NCBI GenBank assembly: GCA_900549955.1
Contig: URQH01000022.1
Location: forward strand, 1 to 21,161
Length of the DNA: 21,161 bases
From: an uncultured Eubacteriales bacterium
Lineage (GTDB): Bacteria > Bacillota > Clostridia > Christensenellales > CAG-138
Reading direction: 5' to 3'
Under the pieces are notes generated by a model, which saw nothing but the letters and a program-made list of their open reading frames with translations, was not told the origin of the DNA and did not search any database. Below, one piece after another: positions 1 through 6,581 of this stretch (positions within the stretch are counted from its first letter, which is position 1; each line of letters begins with the position of its first letter). A program made the position numbers and the translations under genes.

Positions 1-55
1 AGCCCGGAGGGCAAGCAGGCCGCGGATTGAGCGGAGAGTCCAACAGGGGGAGCCA
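1..55. repeat. 55-bp intergenic direct repeat, copy 1
   Basis: This stretch recurs without mismatch at 191-245. It begins with a small GCCC-GGA-GGGC hairpin (2-12) and ends in AGGGGGAGCCA, where a long hairpin starts. GAGTCCAAC at 36-44 is the exact reverse complement of 109-117, so the flank can close a larger stem around the 53-94 hairpin. No coding role is visible. The window starts at base 1 of the repeat, so the copy may extend further left. Confidence 0.9.
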
Positions 56-94
56 AACAGCAGCGCCACCCAAAGGGGTGGCGCTGCTGTTTGG
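53..94. terminator. Perfect 19-bp stem-loop after repeat copy 1
   Basis: Arms 53-71 and 76-94 are perfectly complementary around the loop AAAG. The stem runs from CCAAACAG at the base to GCCACCC at the tip. No U-run follows outside the stem, so simple intrinsic termination is uncertain. A processing or mRNA-stabilising hairpin, or part of a mobile repeat, is equally possible. It is enclosed by the complementary 36-44/109-117 arms. Confidence 0.6.
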
Positions 95-121
95 TTGTAC
101 CCGATGAGGTTGGACTCGAAG

Positions 122-160
122 CCCCGAGGAGAAAACGATGCGGTGCATCGTTTTCCGGGG
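122..160. repeat. Nested stem-loop between the two repeat copies
   Basis: Inner arms GAAAACGATGC (131-141) and GCATCGTTTTC (145-155) pair perfectly around GGT. Outer arms CCCCG (122-126) and CGGGG (156-160) extend the helix, with AGGA (127-130) bulged on one side. This is the middle hairpin of the 1-285 mosaic. Its function is unknown. Confidence 0.6.
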
Positions 161-190
161 CCGGGTAGCGAAAGGAGCGGTCACCTGCGC

Positions 191-245
191 AGCCCGGAGG
201 GCAAGCAGGCCGCGGATTGAGCGGAGAGTCCAACAGGGGGAGCCA
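191..245. repeat. 55-bp intergenic direct repeat, copy 2
   Basis: It is identical to 1-55 and lies 190 bp downstream in the same orientation. It leads directly into a different 19-bp stem-loop (244-285). The GGTTGT that follows hairpin 1 recurs after hairpin 2 (292-299), but the downstream GTTGGACTC arm does not. This copy therefore lacks the outer 3' arm seen at 109-117. Confidence 0.9.
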
Positions 246-285
246 CAAAAGGAAAGGCACCCATGAGGGTGCCTTTCCTTTTGTG
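244..285. terminator. Perfect 19-bp stem-loop, possible terminator of the ftsH operon
   Basis: Arms 244-262 and 267-285 pair perfectly around ATGA. The stem carries an A-rich 5' side and a CCTTTTGTG 3' side, with CACCC/GGGTG at the tip. It lies about 97 bp past the stop of the minus-strand DUF308 gene (382) and could terminate that operon. Stem length, loop length and the CACCC/GGGTG tip match the 53-94 hairpin, although the rest of the sequence differs. Confidence 0.6.
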
Positions 286-381
286 CCGCCGGCTGGTTGT
301 CTCCGGGCAACGGGGCTGTGCGGCAGCCGGATCGCGGCTGTTCACTGGGCGGAGCCGAGCGCCCGCGGTGCGGGGAGGGAC

Positions 382-924
382 TTACGGCCGCCTGCCGAGG
401 CGGCTGAACGCCATTGCCACGCTGTCGATGCCGAGCAGCAGCAGGTAGCAGCCGGCGAGGCAGCGGATGACCGTCAGCGTGAGCAGCGGCCGGAGGAACA
501 TCAGGAAGCCCAGCACCAGCCCGATGACGTTGAGGATCAGCGTCAGGCTGTAGATGCCGTCGCCCGCCACAAACCGGATATGGCTCAGGTGGGTGAGGCG
601 GGAAATGCAGTGCGCAATAAACCAGATGGGGAACAACATCGTGAGCACAAGCACCCCTGCGCCCGGGTAGACCACCAGCATGATGCCGGACATTACGCTC
701 AAAATGCCGGAAATCAGCGAAAGGACGGGGCCAAAACCGGAGTACCGCTCTACCTGGATATACAGCACGATATCCGCAATGCCCATCACGATGGCGGCCA
801 CGCCGTAGGCAAACACCAGGCCGGTGAGCGCCAGGTCCGGATTGGCAAACGCCAGGATGCCCAGCACAATGAGTACAATGCCAAGGACCAGTTCCAGATA
901 GCCAAAGCCAGAGTGCCGTTTCAT
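382..924 (-). CDS. HdeD/DUF308-type multi-pass membrane protein
   Basis: This 180-aa protein is almost entirely hydrophobic, with about six membrane helices in consecutive pairs. The pattern LGIVLIVLGILAFANPD near residues 14-30 is typical of the DUF308 repeat found in HdeD-like proteins. In enterobacteria HdeD is linked to acid resistance; in Clostridia the role is unknown. The start codon overlaps the ftsH stop as ATGA (924-921), which implies translational coupling as the last gene of the operon. Association with an FtsH membrane protease suggests a role in membrane-protein quality control or stress, but this is inference from context. No signal peptide or catalytic motif is seen. Confidence 0.75.
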   Translation of the reverse strand: MKRHSGFGYLELVLGIVLIVLGILAFANPDLALTGLVFAYGVAAIVMGIADIVLYIQVERYSGFGPVLSLISGILSVMSGIMLVVYPGAGVLVLTMLFPIWFIAHCISRLTHLSHIRFVAGDGIYSLTLILNVIGLVLGFLMFLRPLLTLTVIRCLAGCYLLLLGIDSVAMAFSRLGRRP

Positions 925-2747
925 TGTCTGTTCCCTCCCGTCAGCATCTGCATAAACTCCTCGCCGGTGATCGTCTCTTTTTCATACAGGAACTGCGCCA
1001 GCTCGTCCAGCTTGTCCCGGTTGTCCTGCAGGATCCGCTTCGCCTTTTCATGTTGCTGCCGCACCAGCGCGACCACCTTCTGGTCGATCTCGCGCTGCGT
1101 CTGCGGCGAGCAGGCCAGCGACGCGTCGCCGCCCAGGTACTGGTTGTTGACCGTCTCGAGGGCGACCATGTCGAACTCCTCGCTCATGCCGTAGCGGGTG
1201 ACCATCGCGCGGGCCAGCTTGGTGGCCTGCTCGATGTCGTTGGAGGCGCCGGTGGTATAGGTGCCGAACACGGTCTCCTCGGCTGCGCGGCCGCCGGTCA
1301 GGGTGGCGATCTTGTCTTCGATCTCCTCGTGGGTCAGCAGGTTCTTGTCGCCGGTGTCCACCTGCATGGTATAGCCGAGCGCGCCGGAGGTGCGCGGGAT
1401 GATCGTGATCTTCTGCACCGGGGCGGTGTGGCTCAGCCGGGCCGCGACGAGCGCGTGGCCGATCTCGTGGTAGGCCACGAGTTTCTTCTCCTGGTCGGAG
1501 AGGACGGCGTTCTTCTTCTGGTAGCCGGCGATGACGACCTCGATGCTCTCCTCGAGGTCGGCCTCGTTGACGATCGTGCGCCCGTTGCGCACGGCCCGCA
1601 GCGCGGCCTCGTTGATGATGTTGGCCAGCTCCGCGCCGGAGGCGCCGGCGGCCATGCGGGCGATGGTGTGGAAATCCACGTCCTCCGCCGTCCGGATCTT
1701 CTTGGCGTGCACCTTCAAAATGGCCTCGCGCCCCTTGAGGTCGGGCAGCTCCACGGGCACCCGGCGGTCGAAGCGGCCCGGGCGGGTGAGGGCGGGGTCC
1801 AGCGATTCGGGCCGGTTGGTGGCGGCCAGGATGATGACGCCGGTGTTCTCCTCAAAGCCGTCCATCTCCGTGAGCAGCTGGTTCAGGGTCTGCTCGCGCT
1901 CGTCGTTCCCGCCGAGGTTGCCGGAGTTGCGCTTTTGGCCGATGGCGTCGATCTCGTCGATGAACACGATGCAGGGCGCCTTTTCCTTGGCCTGCTGGAA
2001 CAGGTCGCGCACCTTGGAGGCGCCCATGCCCACGAACATCTCCACGAACTCCGAGCCGGAGATGGAGAAGAAGGGGACGTTGGCCTCGCCGGCCACGGCC
2101 TTGGCGAGCATCGTCTTGCCGGTGCCCGGAGGGCCCACGAGCAGGATGCCCTTGGGCATGGCGGCGCCGGCGTCGGTGTATTTTGTCGGGTTGTGCAGGT
2201 AGTCCACGATCTCGGCCAGGCTCTCCTTGGCCTCGTCCTCGCCGGCGACGTCGTCAAACCGGATGCCCTTGGTGGACTGCACGTATACCTTGGCGTTGCT
2301 CTTGCCCATGCCGAACGCCATGGAATTCTTGCCGCCCGTCTGTTCCATGAGCTTTTTGCTCATGTACTGCCCGAGCCCGACAAAGATGAGGATGGGCAGC
2401 ACAAACGTCAGCAGGAAGCTCCAGATCGGGGAGACCGGCTCTTCCAGCACGCGGGCGAATTCCGCGCCGCACGCATGGAGCCGCTCCGTGAGCGTGGGGT
2501 CCTCCATGGGCACGGTCTGATAGACGTTCGTGCCGGCGCGGTCCGTAAACAGGATCTCGGTATCCTCCACCTGCACCGTGCCGATGTCCTCGTCGTCAAT
2601 CATGTCCATGAACGTGCCGTAGTCTACCGTGGTCACCTGGCTGGCCGTGAGCAGCGGGGTGACGAGCAGGTTGAACAGCAGGATGATCAACAGCACGATG
2701 CCGTAGTAATAGAGCAGCGGTTTTCTGGGCGACTTGACCTCTTTCAT
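921..2747 (-). CDS. ftsH: ATP-dependent membrane zinc metalloprotease FtsH
   Basis: This is a 608-aa AAA+ protease that extracts and degrades membrane and soluble proteins. It has two TM helices (about 12-33 and 108-126) around a short extracytoplasmic domain. Walker A GPPGTGKT is at 205-212, the pore FVG at 238-240, Walker B IVFIDE at 260-265, and the second region of homology is near 308-328. The zinc site is HEIGH at 427-431 with the third ligand D504. Ile replaces the more usual Ala of HEAGH but leaves the ligands intact. Full length for the family. It is the middle gene of a coupled operon: its ATG overlaps the upstream stop and its stop overlaps the next ATG. The usual tilS-hpt neighbours are absent, so this may be a second, specialised FtsH copy. 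Confidence 0.96.
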   Translation of the reverse strand: MKEVKSPRKPLLYYYGIVLLIILLFNLLVTPLLTASQVTTVDYGTFMDMIDDEDIGTVQVEDTEILFTDRAGTNVYQTVPMEDPTLTERLHACGAEFARVLEEPVSPIWSFLLTFVLPILIFVGLGQYMSKKLMEQTGGKNSMAFGMGKSNAKVYVQSTKGIRFDDVAGEDEAKESLAEIVDYLHNPTKYTDAGAAMPKGILLVGPPGTGKTMLAKAVAGEANVPFFSISGSEFVEMFVGMGASKVRDLFQQAKEKAPCIVFIDEIDAIGQKRNSGNLGGNDEREQTLNQLLTEMDGFEENTGVIILAATNRPESLDPALTRPGRFDRRVPVELPDLKGREAILKVHAKKIRTAEDVDFHTIARMAAGASGAELANIINEAALRAVRNGRTIVNEADLEESIEVVIAGYQKKNAVLSDQEKKLVAYHEIGHALVAARLSHTAPVQKITIIPRTSGALGYTMQVDTGDKNLLTHEEIEDKIATLTGGRAAEETVFGTYTTGASNDIEQATKLARAMVTRYGMSEEFDMVALETVNNQYLGGDASLACSPQTQREIDQKVVALVRQQHEKAKRILQDNRDKLDELAQFLYEKETITGEEFMQMLTGGNRQ

Positions 2748-3175
2748 GACGGTTCCCTTCCTTCTTCCGGTGATGTGGCCTGGGCGTCGATGGCTTCCAT
2801 CGAGAGCAGCAGGGCGTGATTGGCGGCCTGGACGGCAAAGTCCAGCGCATATTCGGCCAGCAGGATGCGCGCCTCCGCCTCCGCCTCCGCGGGGGCGCCC
2901 TCCGGCAGCGGCGCCTGCAGTGCGGCCTGGCCCCGCGCAAGCGCCTGCCGCACCTCCGCATAGGTGTGGGCGATCGTGGAGACAATTTCCGCGCGGGACA
3001 GGTCCAGCTTCGCCTGCAGGGCCAGCGCGTTCTCGGCATATTCCCGCCGCAGCGCGTCGATCTCCGCCCCGAGCCCGGCCGCGCCGGCCGCCTCGCTCAG
3101 CTGGATCCGGCTGAACAGGCGGGCCAGCTGGTCCTCCAGCTCGCAGAGTTTGACGGACAGGATTTCATGTGCCAT
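2744..3175 (-). CDS. Small helical protein of unknown function, first gene of the ftsH operon
   Basis: This 143-aa protein begins MAHEILSVKL. The start at 3175 was chosen because AAGGAG lies 8 nt upstream; a longer in-frame start at 3235 has no such site and would lie upstream of the candidate promoter. The sequence is Ala/Glu/Leu-rich and predicted helical, probably coiled-coil (residues 8-80). There are no TM segments, cysteine motifs or recognisable domain. Its stop overlaps the ftsH ATG (ATGA), so it is translationally coupled to the protease. An adaptor, substrate or regulator of FtsH is a reasonable guess from position only. Confidence 0.75.
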   Translation of the reverse strand: MAHEILSVKLCELEDQLARLFSRIQLSEAAGAAGLGAEIDALRREYAENALALQAKLDLSRAEIVSTIAHTYAEVRQALARGQAALQAPLPEGAPAEAEAEARILLAEYALDFAVQAANHALLLSMEAIDAQATSPEEGREPS

Positions 3176-3199
3176 AATAGCAACTCCTTCCATGCCCCT

Positions 3200-3205
3200 A
3201 TTGTA
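3200..3205 (-). promoter_or_regulatory. Candidate -10 box of the ftsH operon
   Basis: On the minus strand TACAAT lies 25 nt upstream of the 3175 ATG and just upstream of its ribosome binding site. No convincing -35 hexamer was found at 16-18 nt, so this is a weak call based on the -10 box and position. Confidence 0.35.
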
Positions 3206-3252
3206 AAGCACGCCGGCGGCAAAGGACATGCGCAAAACGGCGCGCGTGTATA

Positions 3253-3301
3253 GACAAAACGCCCAAAGTGTAAAAAAATGTTACACTTTGGGCGTTTTGT
3301 C
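3253..3301. terminator. Perfect 21-bp stem-loop downstream of the TetR gene
   Basis: Arms 3253-3273 and 3281-3301 are exactly complementary around a 7-nt A-rich loop. A paired AAAA/TTTT tract near the base and a GCCC/GGGC block give it the look of a terminator. It sits 16 bp past the TetR stop (3317, minus) and upstream of the ftsH operon, so it probably stops TetR transcripts from entering that operon. An operator role cannot be excluded given the perfect dyad. Confidence 0.7.
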
Positions 3302-3316
3302 AGGCAAGGGCGGGCG

Positions 3317-3853
3317 CTATCCTTGCGGGGGGATGCCGTCCGTCATCAGGTGGTAGACGGTATGGACGATCTGATCGAGCTGCTCGGTGTCCTGCGCCGT
3401 CCATTCCTGCAACAGGCCGAGCACGGCCAGGCTGTGATAGCGGGAGATGATCTTCACTTCGGCCACGCTGCACTGCGCGTAATACTGCCGGTTTTCAGCC
3501 AGCAGGAAGAAAAACCGCTGGAGGTACTGGCGCAGCATCGGCTCCAGTTCGGCGCGGTAGCTGCTGTCCATGCCGCGCTGGATATGGGGGGCCAGCTGGC
3601 TTGCCATGGCAAAGAAATACCGCAGCCCTTCCTCCGGGTCGCCGCGGGACTGGATCTCCCGCAGCATCTGTTCGGTTTGCCGCTCCAGCATCCAGCGGAA
3701 CAGCTCGGGAATGTCGGCAAAGTGGTAGTAGAACGTCTGCCGCGTGATGTGGCACTGCTCCACCAGATCCTTTACGGTCAGTTTTTTGACGTGCTGTGCC
3801 GTCAGCAGCGTCCGCGCGGCCTGTGCGATGGCCTCTTTCATGTCGGCAGGCAT
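3317..3853 (-). CDS. TetR/AcrR-family transcriptional regulator
   Basis: This 178-aa protein has an N-terminal TetR helix-turn-helix (about residues 24-51) with the core LTVKDLVEQCHITRQTFYYHF. The helical C-terminal ligand and dimerisation domain shows no recognisable ligand signature. TetR proteins usually repress a neighbouring gene until a small molecule binds. The divergent membrane protein at 4067-4744 is the natural candidate target. The start at 3853 has GGAGG 8 nt upstream; a second ATG at 3841 is less well placed. The closest subfamily resemblance is to DhaS-like clostridial regulators, but this is tentative. Confidence 0.88.
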   Translation of the reverse strand: MPADMKEAIAQAARTLLTAQHVKKLTVKDLVEQCHITRQTFYYHFADIPELFRWMLERQTEQMLREIQSRGDPEEGLRYFFAMASQLAPHIQRGMDSSYRAELEPMLRQYLQRFFFLLAENRQYYAQCSVAEVKIISRYHSLAVLGLLQEWTAQDTEQLDQIVHTVYHLMTDGIPPQG

Positions 3854-3882
3854 GTCCCGTCCCTCCCCGTTGTTCTGTGGCT

Positions 3883-3911
3883 ATTATACCGCGTTCCGCG
3901 CGCGGAGACAA
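3883..3911 (-). promoter_or_regulatory. Sigma-A promoter of the TetR gene
   Basis: On the minus strand TTGTCT (3906-3911), a 17-nt spacer and TATAAT (3883-3888) stand 30 nt upstream of the start codon. The -10 is a perfect consensus and the spacing optimal. Confidence 0.7.
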
Positions 3912-3921
3912 TCGCCGGCCT

Positions 3922-3980
3922 GCCGCGATGGCGCAGGCGGCGCGCTTGCGTTTGGGACGGGCTGGCCGCAATGGCGCAGG
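3922..3980. repeat. 16-bp direct repeat between divergent promoters, possible operator
   Basis: GCCGCGATGGCGCAGG (3922-3937) and GCCGCAATGGCGCAGG (3965-3980) differ at one base and are 43 bp apart. They lie between the TetR promoter and the promoter of the divergent gene. The first copy lies in a partial dyad, CCTGC...GCAGG (3919-3937). Position suggests a regulator binding site, probably for the adjacent TetR protein, but this is inferred. Confidence 0.45.
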
Positions 3981-3998
3981 TTGGCGTTGCGGCAGCGG

Positions 3999-4028
3999 TT
4001 GACACGCGAGGGCGGGGCTTGGTATGAT
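3999..4028 (+). promoter_or_regulatory. Sigma-A promoter of the YczE/YitT-type gene
   Basis: TTGACA (3999-4004, perfect) and TATGAT (4023-4028) are separated by 18 nt and followed 38 nt later by the ATG at 4067. The -35 box lies 18 bp after the second copy of the 16-bp repeat. Confidence 0.75.
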
Positions 4029-4066
4029 GCAGGAAAGACGAGCATCGGGCAGGGAGGGGCGAGGAA

Positions 4067-4744
4067 ATGAAAAAGCGGATTCCGCTGTATGCGCTCGGGA
4101 TTGTGGCCATGGCGCTGGGCATCACGCTGCTCAACCGGTCGGATCTCGGCACCACGCCGCTCAGTTCCATTCCGTACGTGCTCTCCAAGCTGCTGGCCGG
4201 GCAGGACTTTTTCACGTTCGGGCGGCTGACGCTGCTGTTCCACTCGGCGTGCATCCTGCTGCAGGTGGGCGTCTGCCGGCGCGTCACGGTGCAGATGGTG
4301 TTGCAGTTCCCGCTGGCGATCGCGTTTTCGGCGCTGCTGGATTTGTTCATGAGCTGGATTGTGCTGCCGGCCCCGGCGCTGTGGCTGCGCGCGCTGCTGT
4401 GCGCCGCGGGCATCGCGCTTTCGGCGCTGGGCATCGTGCTGATCGTGCGGGCGGGGCTGATGCTGCCGGCGCCCGATGCGCTGCTGCACGCCGTGAGCCA
4501 AAGGACCGGGCGGCCGCTGGGTCAGGTCAAGATCGTGGGCGACGTCACGTGGGTGACGGTCGCGGCGCTGCTCTCCCTGTGGCACCTGCTGTCCACGGGC
4601 ACGGCGGGGCTGGGGTGGCTGCTGGCCGGCTGCTTTGGCGGGGAGCTGGCCATCGGCGTGGGCACGCTCTGCGCCATGTATTTCACCGGCCGCTTGGTCG
4701 GCGCGTTCAAAAAACTGCCCTGCTTTGCCGAGCGCGCGGCGTGA
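4067..4744 (+). CDS. YczE/YyaS/YitT-family integral membrane protein
   Basis: This 225-aa protein has about five to six TM helices. The N-terminal signature (GIVAMALGITLLNRSDLGTT, residues 11-30) is a helix followed by a polar turn and LGTTPLSSIPY, typical of the YczE/YitT family. The family is widespread in Firmicutes with unknown substrate, and is often beside TetR or GntR regulators. GGAGG is 9 nt before the start. It is divergently transcribed from the TetR gene, so repression by that protein is likely. Transport or efflux of a small compound is plausible but not shown by the sequence. Confidence 0.8.
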   Translation: MKKRIPLYALGIVAMALGITLLNRSDLGTTPLSSIPYVLSKLLAGQDFFTFGRLTLLFHSACILLQVGVCRRVTVQMVLQFPLAIAFSALLDLFMSWIVLPAPALWLRALLCAAGIALSALGIVLIVRAGLMLPAPDALLHAVSQRTGRPLGQVKIVGDVTWVTVAALLSLWHLLSTGTAGLGWLLAGCFGGELAIGVGTLCAMYFTGRLVGAFKKLPCFAERAA

Positions 4745-4808
4745 CGCGCGCTCCGGCACCGGGCGGATGCAAAACAAGCTCCCGGTACAATCGAACAGGC
4801 GATCGGAT

Positions 4809-4835
4809 ATGGCGTCCCCATTGTGGGGGCGTCAT
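4809..4835. terminator. Stem-loop between convergent genes
   Basis: An 11-bp stem with two G-U pairs (4809-4819 with 4825-4835) closes a 5-nt loop. It overlaps the stop codon of the minus-strand zinc-ribbon gene and lies 65 bp past the plus-strand membrane-protein gene. There is no U-tract, so it is a weak terminator call. Confidence 0.4.
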
Positions 4836-5728
4836 CTGCCGTCCGGCAGGCCGAGCGGGCAGTCCGTGTCGATGATTTGGCAGGGAACCGTCCGGCCGTC
4901 GAGCGTGAGGCGGAGCCCGGGCGTGCGCTCGCTGGTGCAGGTCGCGAGCAGGAGCGTGTTGCCCCTGCCGCCGGGCGCGCTGCCGCACCCCGGTTGCGGC
5001 GTGTCGGAAAACAGGCCGGAGTCAAACGCGACGGACACCGGGGCGCCTTCGGCCAGGTCGGGCAGATAGATCAGATAGCGCACGCGCCGCTCCCCGGTGT
5101 CTGACGCATCCGCGTGCCGGAGCGCGTACGCCCGGCCGAACTCGCCGCCGCAGGTGTCCAGCCAGGCGGCGATTGCCGGTTGGTCGACCGTTTGCAGGTA
5201 GTCGTCCACGGGCAGCGAGGTCGCCCCACCGCCGCCCCCTTTCACCGTCAGCGAGGAGAAGGCGAGCAGCGCCGCCACGATCAGCAGCACGGGGATCAGG
5301 ATCACGGCCAGCAGGATCTTGGGCAGCATCCGGTCCTGCTTGCGCACCGGCGTGCAGAGGTCCTCCGGCTGCTCGGGCAGGGGCGCTGCGCACCGCGGGC
5401 ACACCTTCCAGCCCGGTTCCACCGGGGCGGCGCAGCCGGGGCAGGTGGCGCGCAGCCGCGCGCCGCACTGGGGGCAGGAGACATACTGCTCGGTGACCGG
5501 CGCGCCGCACCGGGCGCAGCGGAGGTTGGAATAGCTGCCGCGCACCAGCAGATAGATCAGCAGGCCGATCAGCGTCGGGGCCAGCAGGGCGATCAGCGTC
5601 CACAGCACGGCGTTCATGCCGCGGCTTTTGGCGTCCCGGTATACATAGACGCCGATCAGCACCGGCAGGCAGCACAGCAGCAATACGACGGCAAGTAACG
5701 GCCACATGGCCAGAATGCTCATCCGCAT
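4832..5728 (-). CDS. Membrane protein with PLDc_N-like segment and double zinc ribbon, third gene of the ECF operon
   Basis: This 298-aa protein has TM helices at about 8-29, 39-62 and 137-158. The first two, with YVYRDAKSRGMNAVLWTL between them, resemble a PLDc_N-type membrane segment. Two zinc ribbons follow: CxxC pairs at C71/C74 with C85/C88, and C96/C99 with C110/C113. After TM3 and a Gly5 linker (164-168), an outward-facing domain of about 130 residues contains six cysteines and has no recognised fold. The start at 5728 was chosen because GGAG is 11 nt upstream; ATG 5722 is an alternative, and upstream frame extensions lack TM or family features. It overlaps the preceding gene by 10 nt. 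A regulatory or envelope-stress role with the sigma factor is inferred. Confidence 0.75.
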   Translation of the reverse strand: MRMSILAMWPLLAVVLLLCCLPVLIGVYVYRDAKSRGMNAVLWTLIALLAPTLIGLLIYLLVRGSYSNLRCARCGAPVTEQYVSCPQCGARLRATCPGCAAPVEPGWKVCPRCAAPLPEQPEDLCTPVRKQDRMLPKILLAVILIPVLLIVAALLAFSSLTVKGGGGGATSLPVDDYLQTVDQPAIAAWLDTCGGEFGRAYALRHADASDTGERRVRYLIYLPDLAEGAPVSVAFDSGLFSDTPQPGCGSAPGGRGNTLLLATCTSERTPGLRLTLDGRTVPCQIIDTDCPLGLPDGR

Positions 5729-6003
5729 GGCGATAACGACTCCTTTCTGTGTAAAAAGACCAGCACCACGGCGGCGCCGCCCGCAACGGCCACGCATACG
5801 TAGCCCACGCACAGCAGCGCCAGCGCCGGCAGCACCGGATAGAGCGACAGCGCAGCCAGCGCGATGCAGAACAGGGTCAGCAGGCCGCCCAGCACCAGCA
5901 GCGCCGCCTGCCGCCACAGCTTGCGGCGCTCCAATTCCCGCCGCAGCCGGGCTTCGGACAGCGGCGGCGGCACAAACGCGTCAAAACGGTAGATCTGTCT
6001 CAT
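5719..6003 (-). CDS. Small two-TM protein, candidate anti-sigma factor
   Basis: This 94-aa protein has a basic, amphipathic N-terminal segment (residues 1-33, with LSEARLRRELERRKLWRQ) followed by two TM helices (about 35-55 and 59-83) and a short tail. It lacks the HxxxCxxC zinc motif of ZAS anti-sigma proteins. Placement directly after an ECF sigma gene, overlapping it by 23 nt, suggests it holds the sigma factor at the membrane, much as small YxlC-type proteins do for Bacillus SigY. The start at 6003 is supported by GGAGG 9 nt upstream, inside the sigma gene; a longer in-frame reading upstream is only the shadow of the sigma gene. Confidence 0.65.
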   Translation of the reverse strand: MRQIYRFDAFVPPPLSEARLRRELERRKLWRQAALLVLGGLLTLFCIALAALSLYPVLPALALLCVGYVCVAVAGGAAVVLVFLHRKESLSPCG

Positions 6004-6475
6004 GCTGCAACGCCTCCCCAAGCAGTTTGCGCGCCCTGTGCAGCCGGGATTTGACCGTGCCAGCCGAAAGGCGCAGGACGGCCGCCGTGGCGGCGACATC
6101 CAGATCCCGAAAGTAAAACAGCACGACCGCAAGCCGGAGCTTTTCCGGCAGGCCGTTCACGGCCTGATAGAGTGCCGAATAGTCCGCCCGCTCCGCGGCG
6201 GGCACGGCCTGCAGCGCGGCGTTTAGCGCTTCGTCGCTGTCAAAGCGGCACACGGGCGCGCGCGCCGCCCGCCGCCAGGCGCTCCGGTACGTGTTGACGC
6301 AGATGCGCGTCAGCCACGGCTCGAATTCGCGCGCCGGGTCGTACTGCCCGATGCAGCGGACGGCCTTCAGCCACGTCTCCTGGTACAGGTCGTCGGCATC
6401 GGCAACCGAGGCGCAGAGCGAGCGGCACAGCCCGTACAGCCGCGGTCCATATTGGCGGATGTAGGCGTCGATCAA
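5981..6475 (-). CDS. ECF (group 4) sigma-70 factor
   Basis: This 164-aa RNA polymerase sigma factor has region 2 (about 1-70, with DADDLYQETWLKAV at 26-39) and region 4 (about 105-155, with a helix-turn-helix ending SAGTVKSRLHRARKLL). The 2-4 linker is short and there is no C-terminal extension. The start is TTG at 6475, set by GGAGG 9 nt upstream; no ATG fits. It leads an operon with a putative membrane anti-sigma and a zinc-ribbon membrane protein. An ECF-type promoter lies immediately upstream, so autoregulation is likely. The inducing signal is unknown; cell-envelope stress is the usual one for this layout. Confidence 0.92.
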   Translation of the reverse strand: MIDAYIRQYGPRLYGLCRSLCASVADADDLYQETWLKAVRCIGQYDPAREFEPWLTRICVNTYRSAWRRAARAPVCRFDSDEALNAALQAVPAAERADYSALYQAVNGLPEKLRLAVVLFYFRDLDVAATAAVLRLSAGTVKSRLHRARKLLGEALQHETDLPF

Positions 6476-6499
6476 GGGTCCGCGCCTCCTTTCACTTCC

Positions 6500-6527
6500 A
6501 ATACGCTGCGGCGGGGCAAACGGTTCC
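6500..6527 (-). promoter_or_regulatory. ECF-type promoter of the sigma operon
   Basis: On the minus strand GGAACC (6522-6527) and CGTATT (6500-6505) are separated by exactly 16 nt. This fits the GGAAC-N16-CGTA pattern of many ECF sigma factors. The predicted start would leave a leader of about 18 nt holding only the ribosome binding site. Autoregulation by the 5981-6475 sigma factor is inferred. Confidence 0.65.
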
Positions 6528-6556
6528 CTTTTGGAACGGGAATTTTATCAGAAAAG

Positions 6557-6581
6557 AAAAAATCCGCCGCGTGTGCGGCGG
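6557..6581 (-). terminator. Intrinsic terminator between ilvE and the ECF operon
   Basis: On the minus strand a 7-bp CCGCCGC/GCGGCGG stem (6564-6570 with 6575-6581) is followed by ATTTTTT (6557-6563). It lies 175 bp past the ilvE stop and just before the ECF promoter, insulating the sigma operon from ilvE transcription. Confidence 0.75.

Noticed and set aside
1..285. CRISPR array
   Set aside because: Only two 55-bp copies 190 bp apart, and the intervening sequence is structured rather than spacer-like. No cas gene nearby.
217..1194. 325-aa plus-strand ORF across the first repeat region
   Set aside because: It crosses a perfect hairpin and then runs antisense to the DUF308 and FtsH genes, with low-complexity His/Gln/Arg composition.
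921..2747. Inactive FtsH because of HEIGH instead of HEAGH
   Set aside because: The variable position does not bind zinc; both histidines, Glu and the third ligand are present.
924..2819. 631-aa plus-strand ORF over ftsH
   Set aside because: It is antisense to FtsH, which has all AAA+ and protease motifs; the composition is that of an antisense shadow.
4832..5917. 361-aa version of the zinc-ribbon protein
   Set aside because: The first 63 residues are Gly/Ala/Arg-rich out-of-frame reading of the preceding small gene and would precede the GGAG site before 5728.
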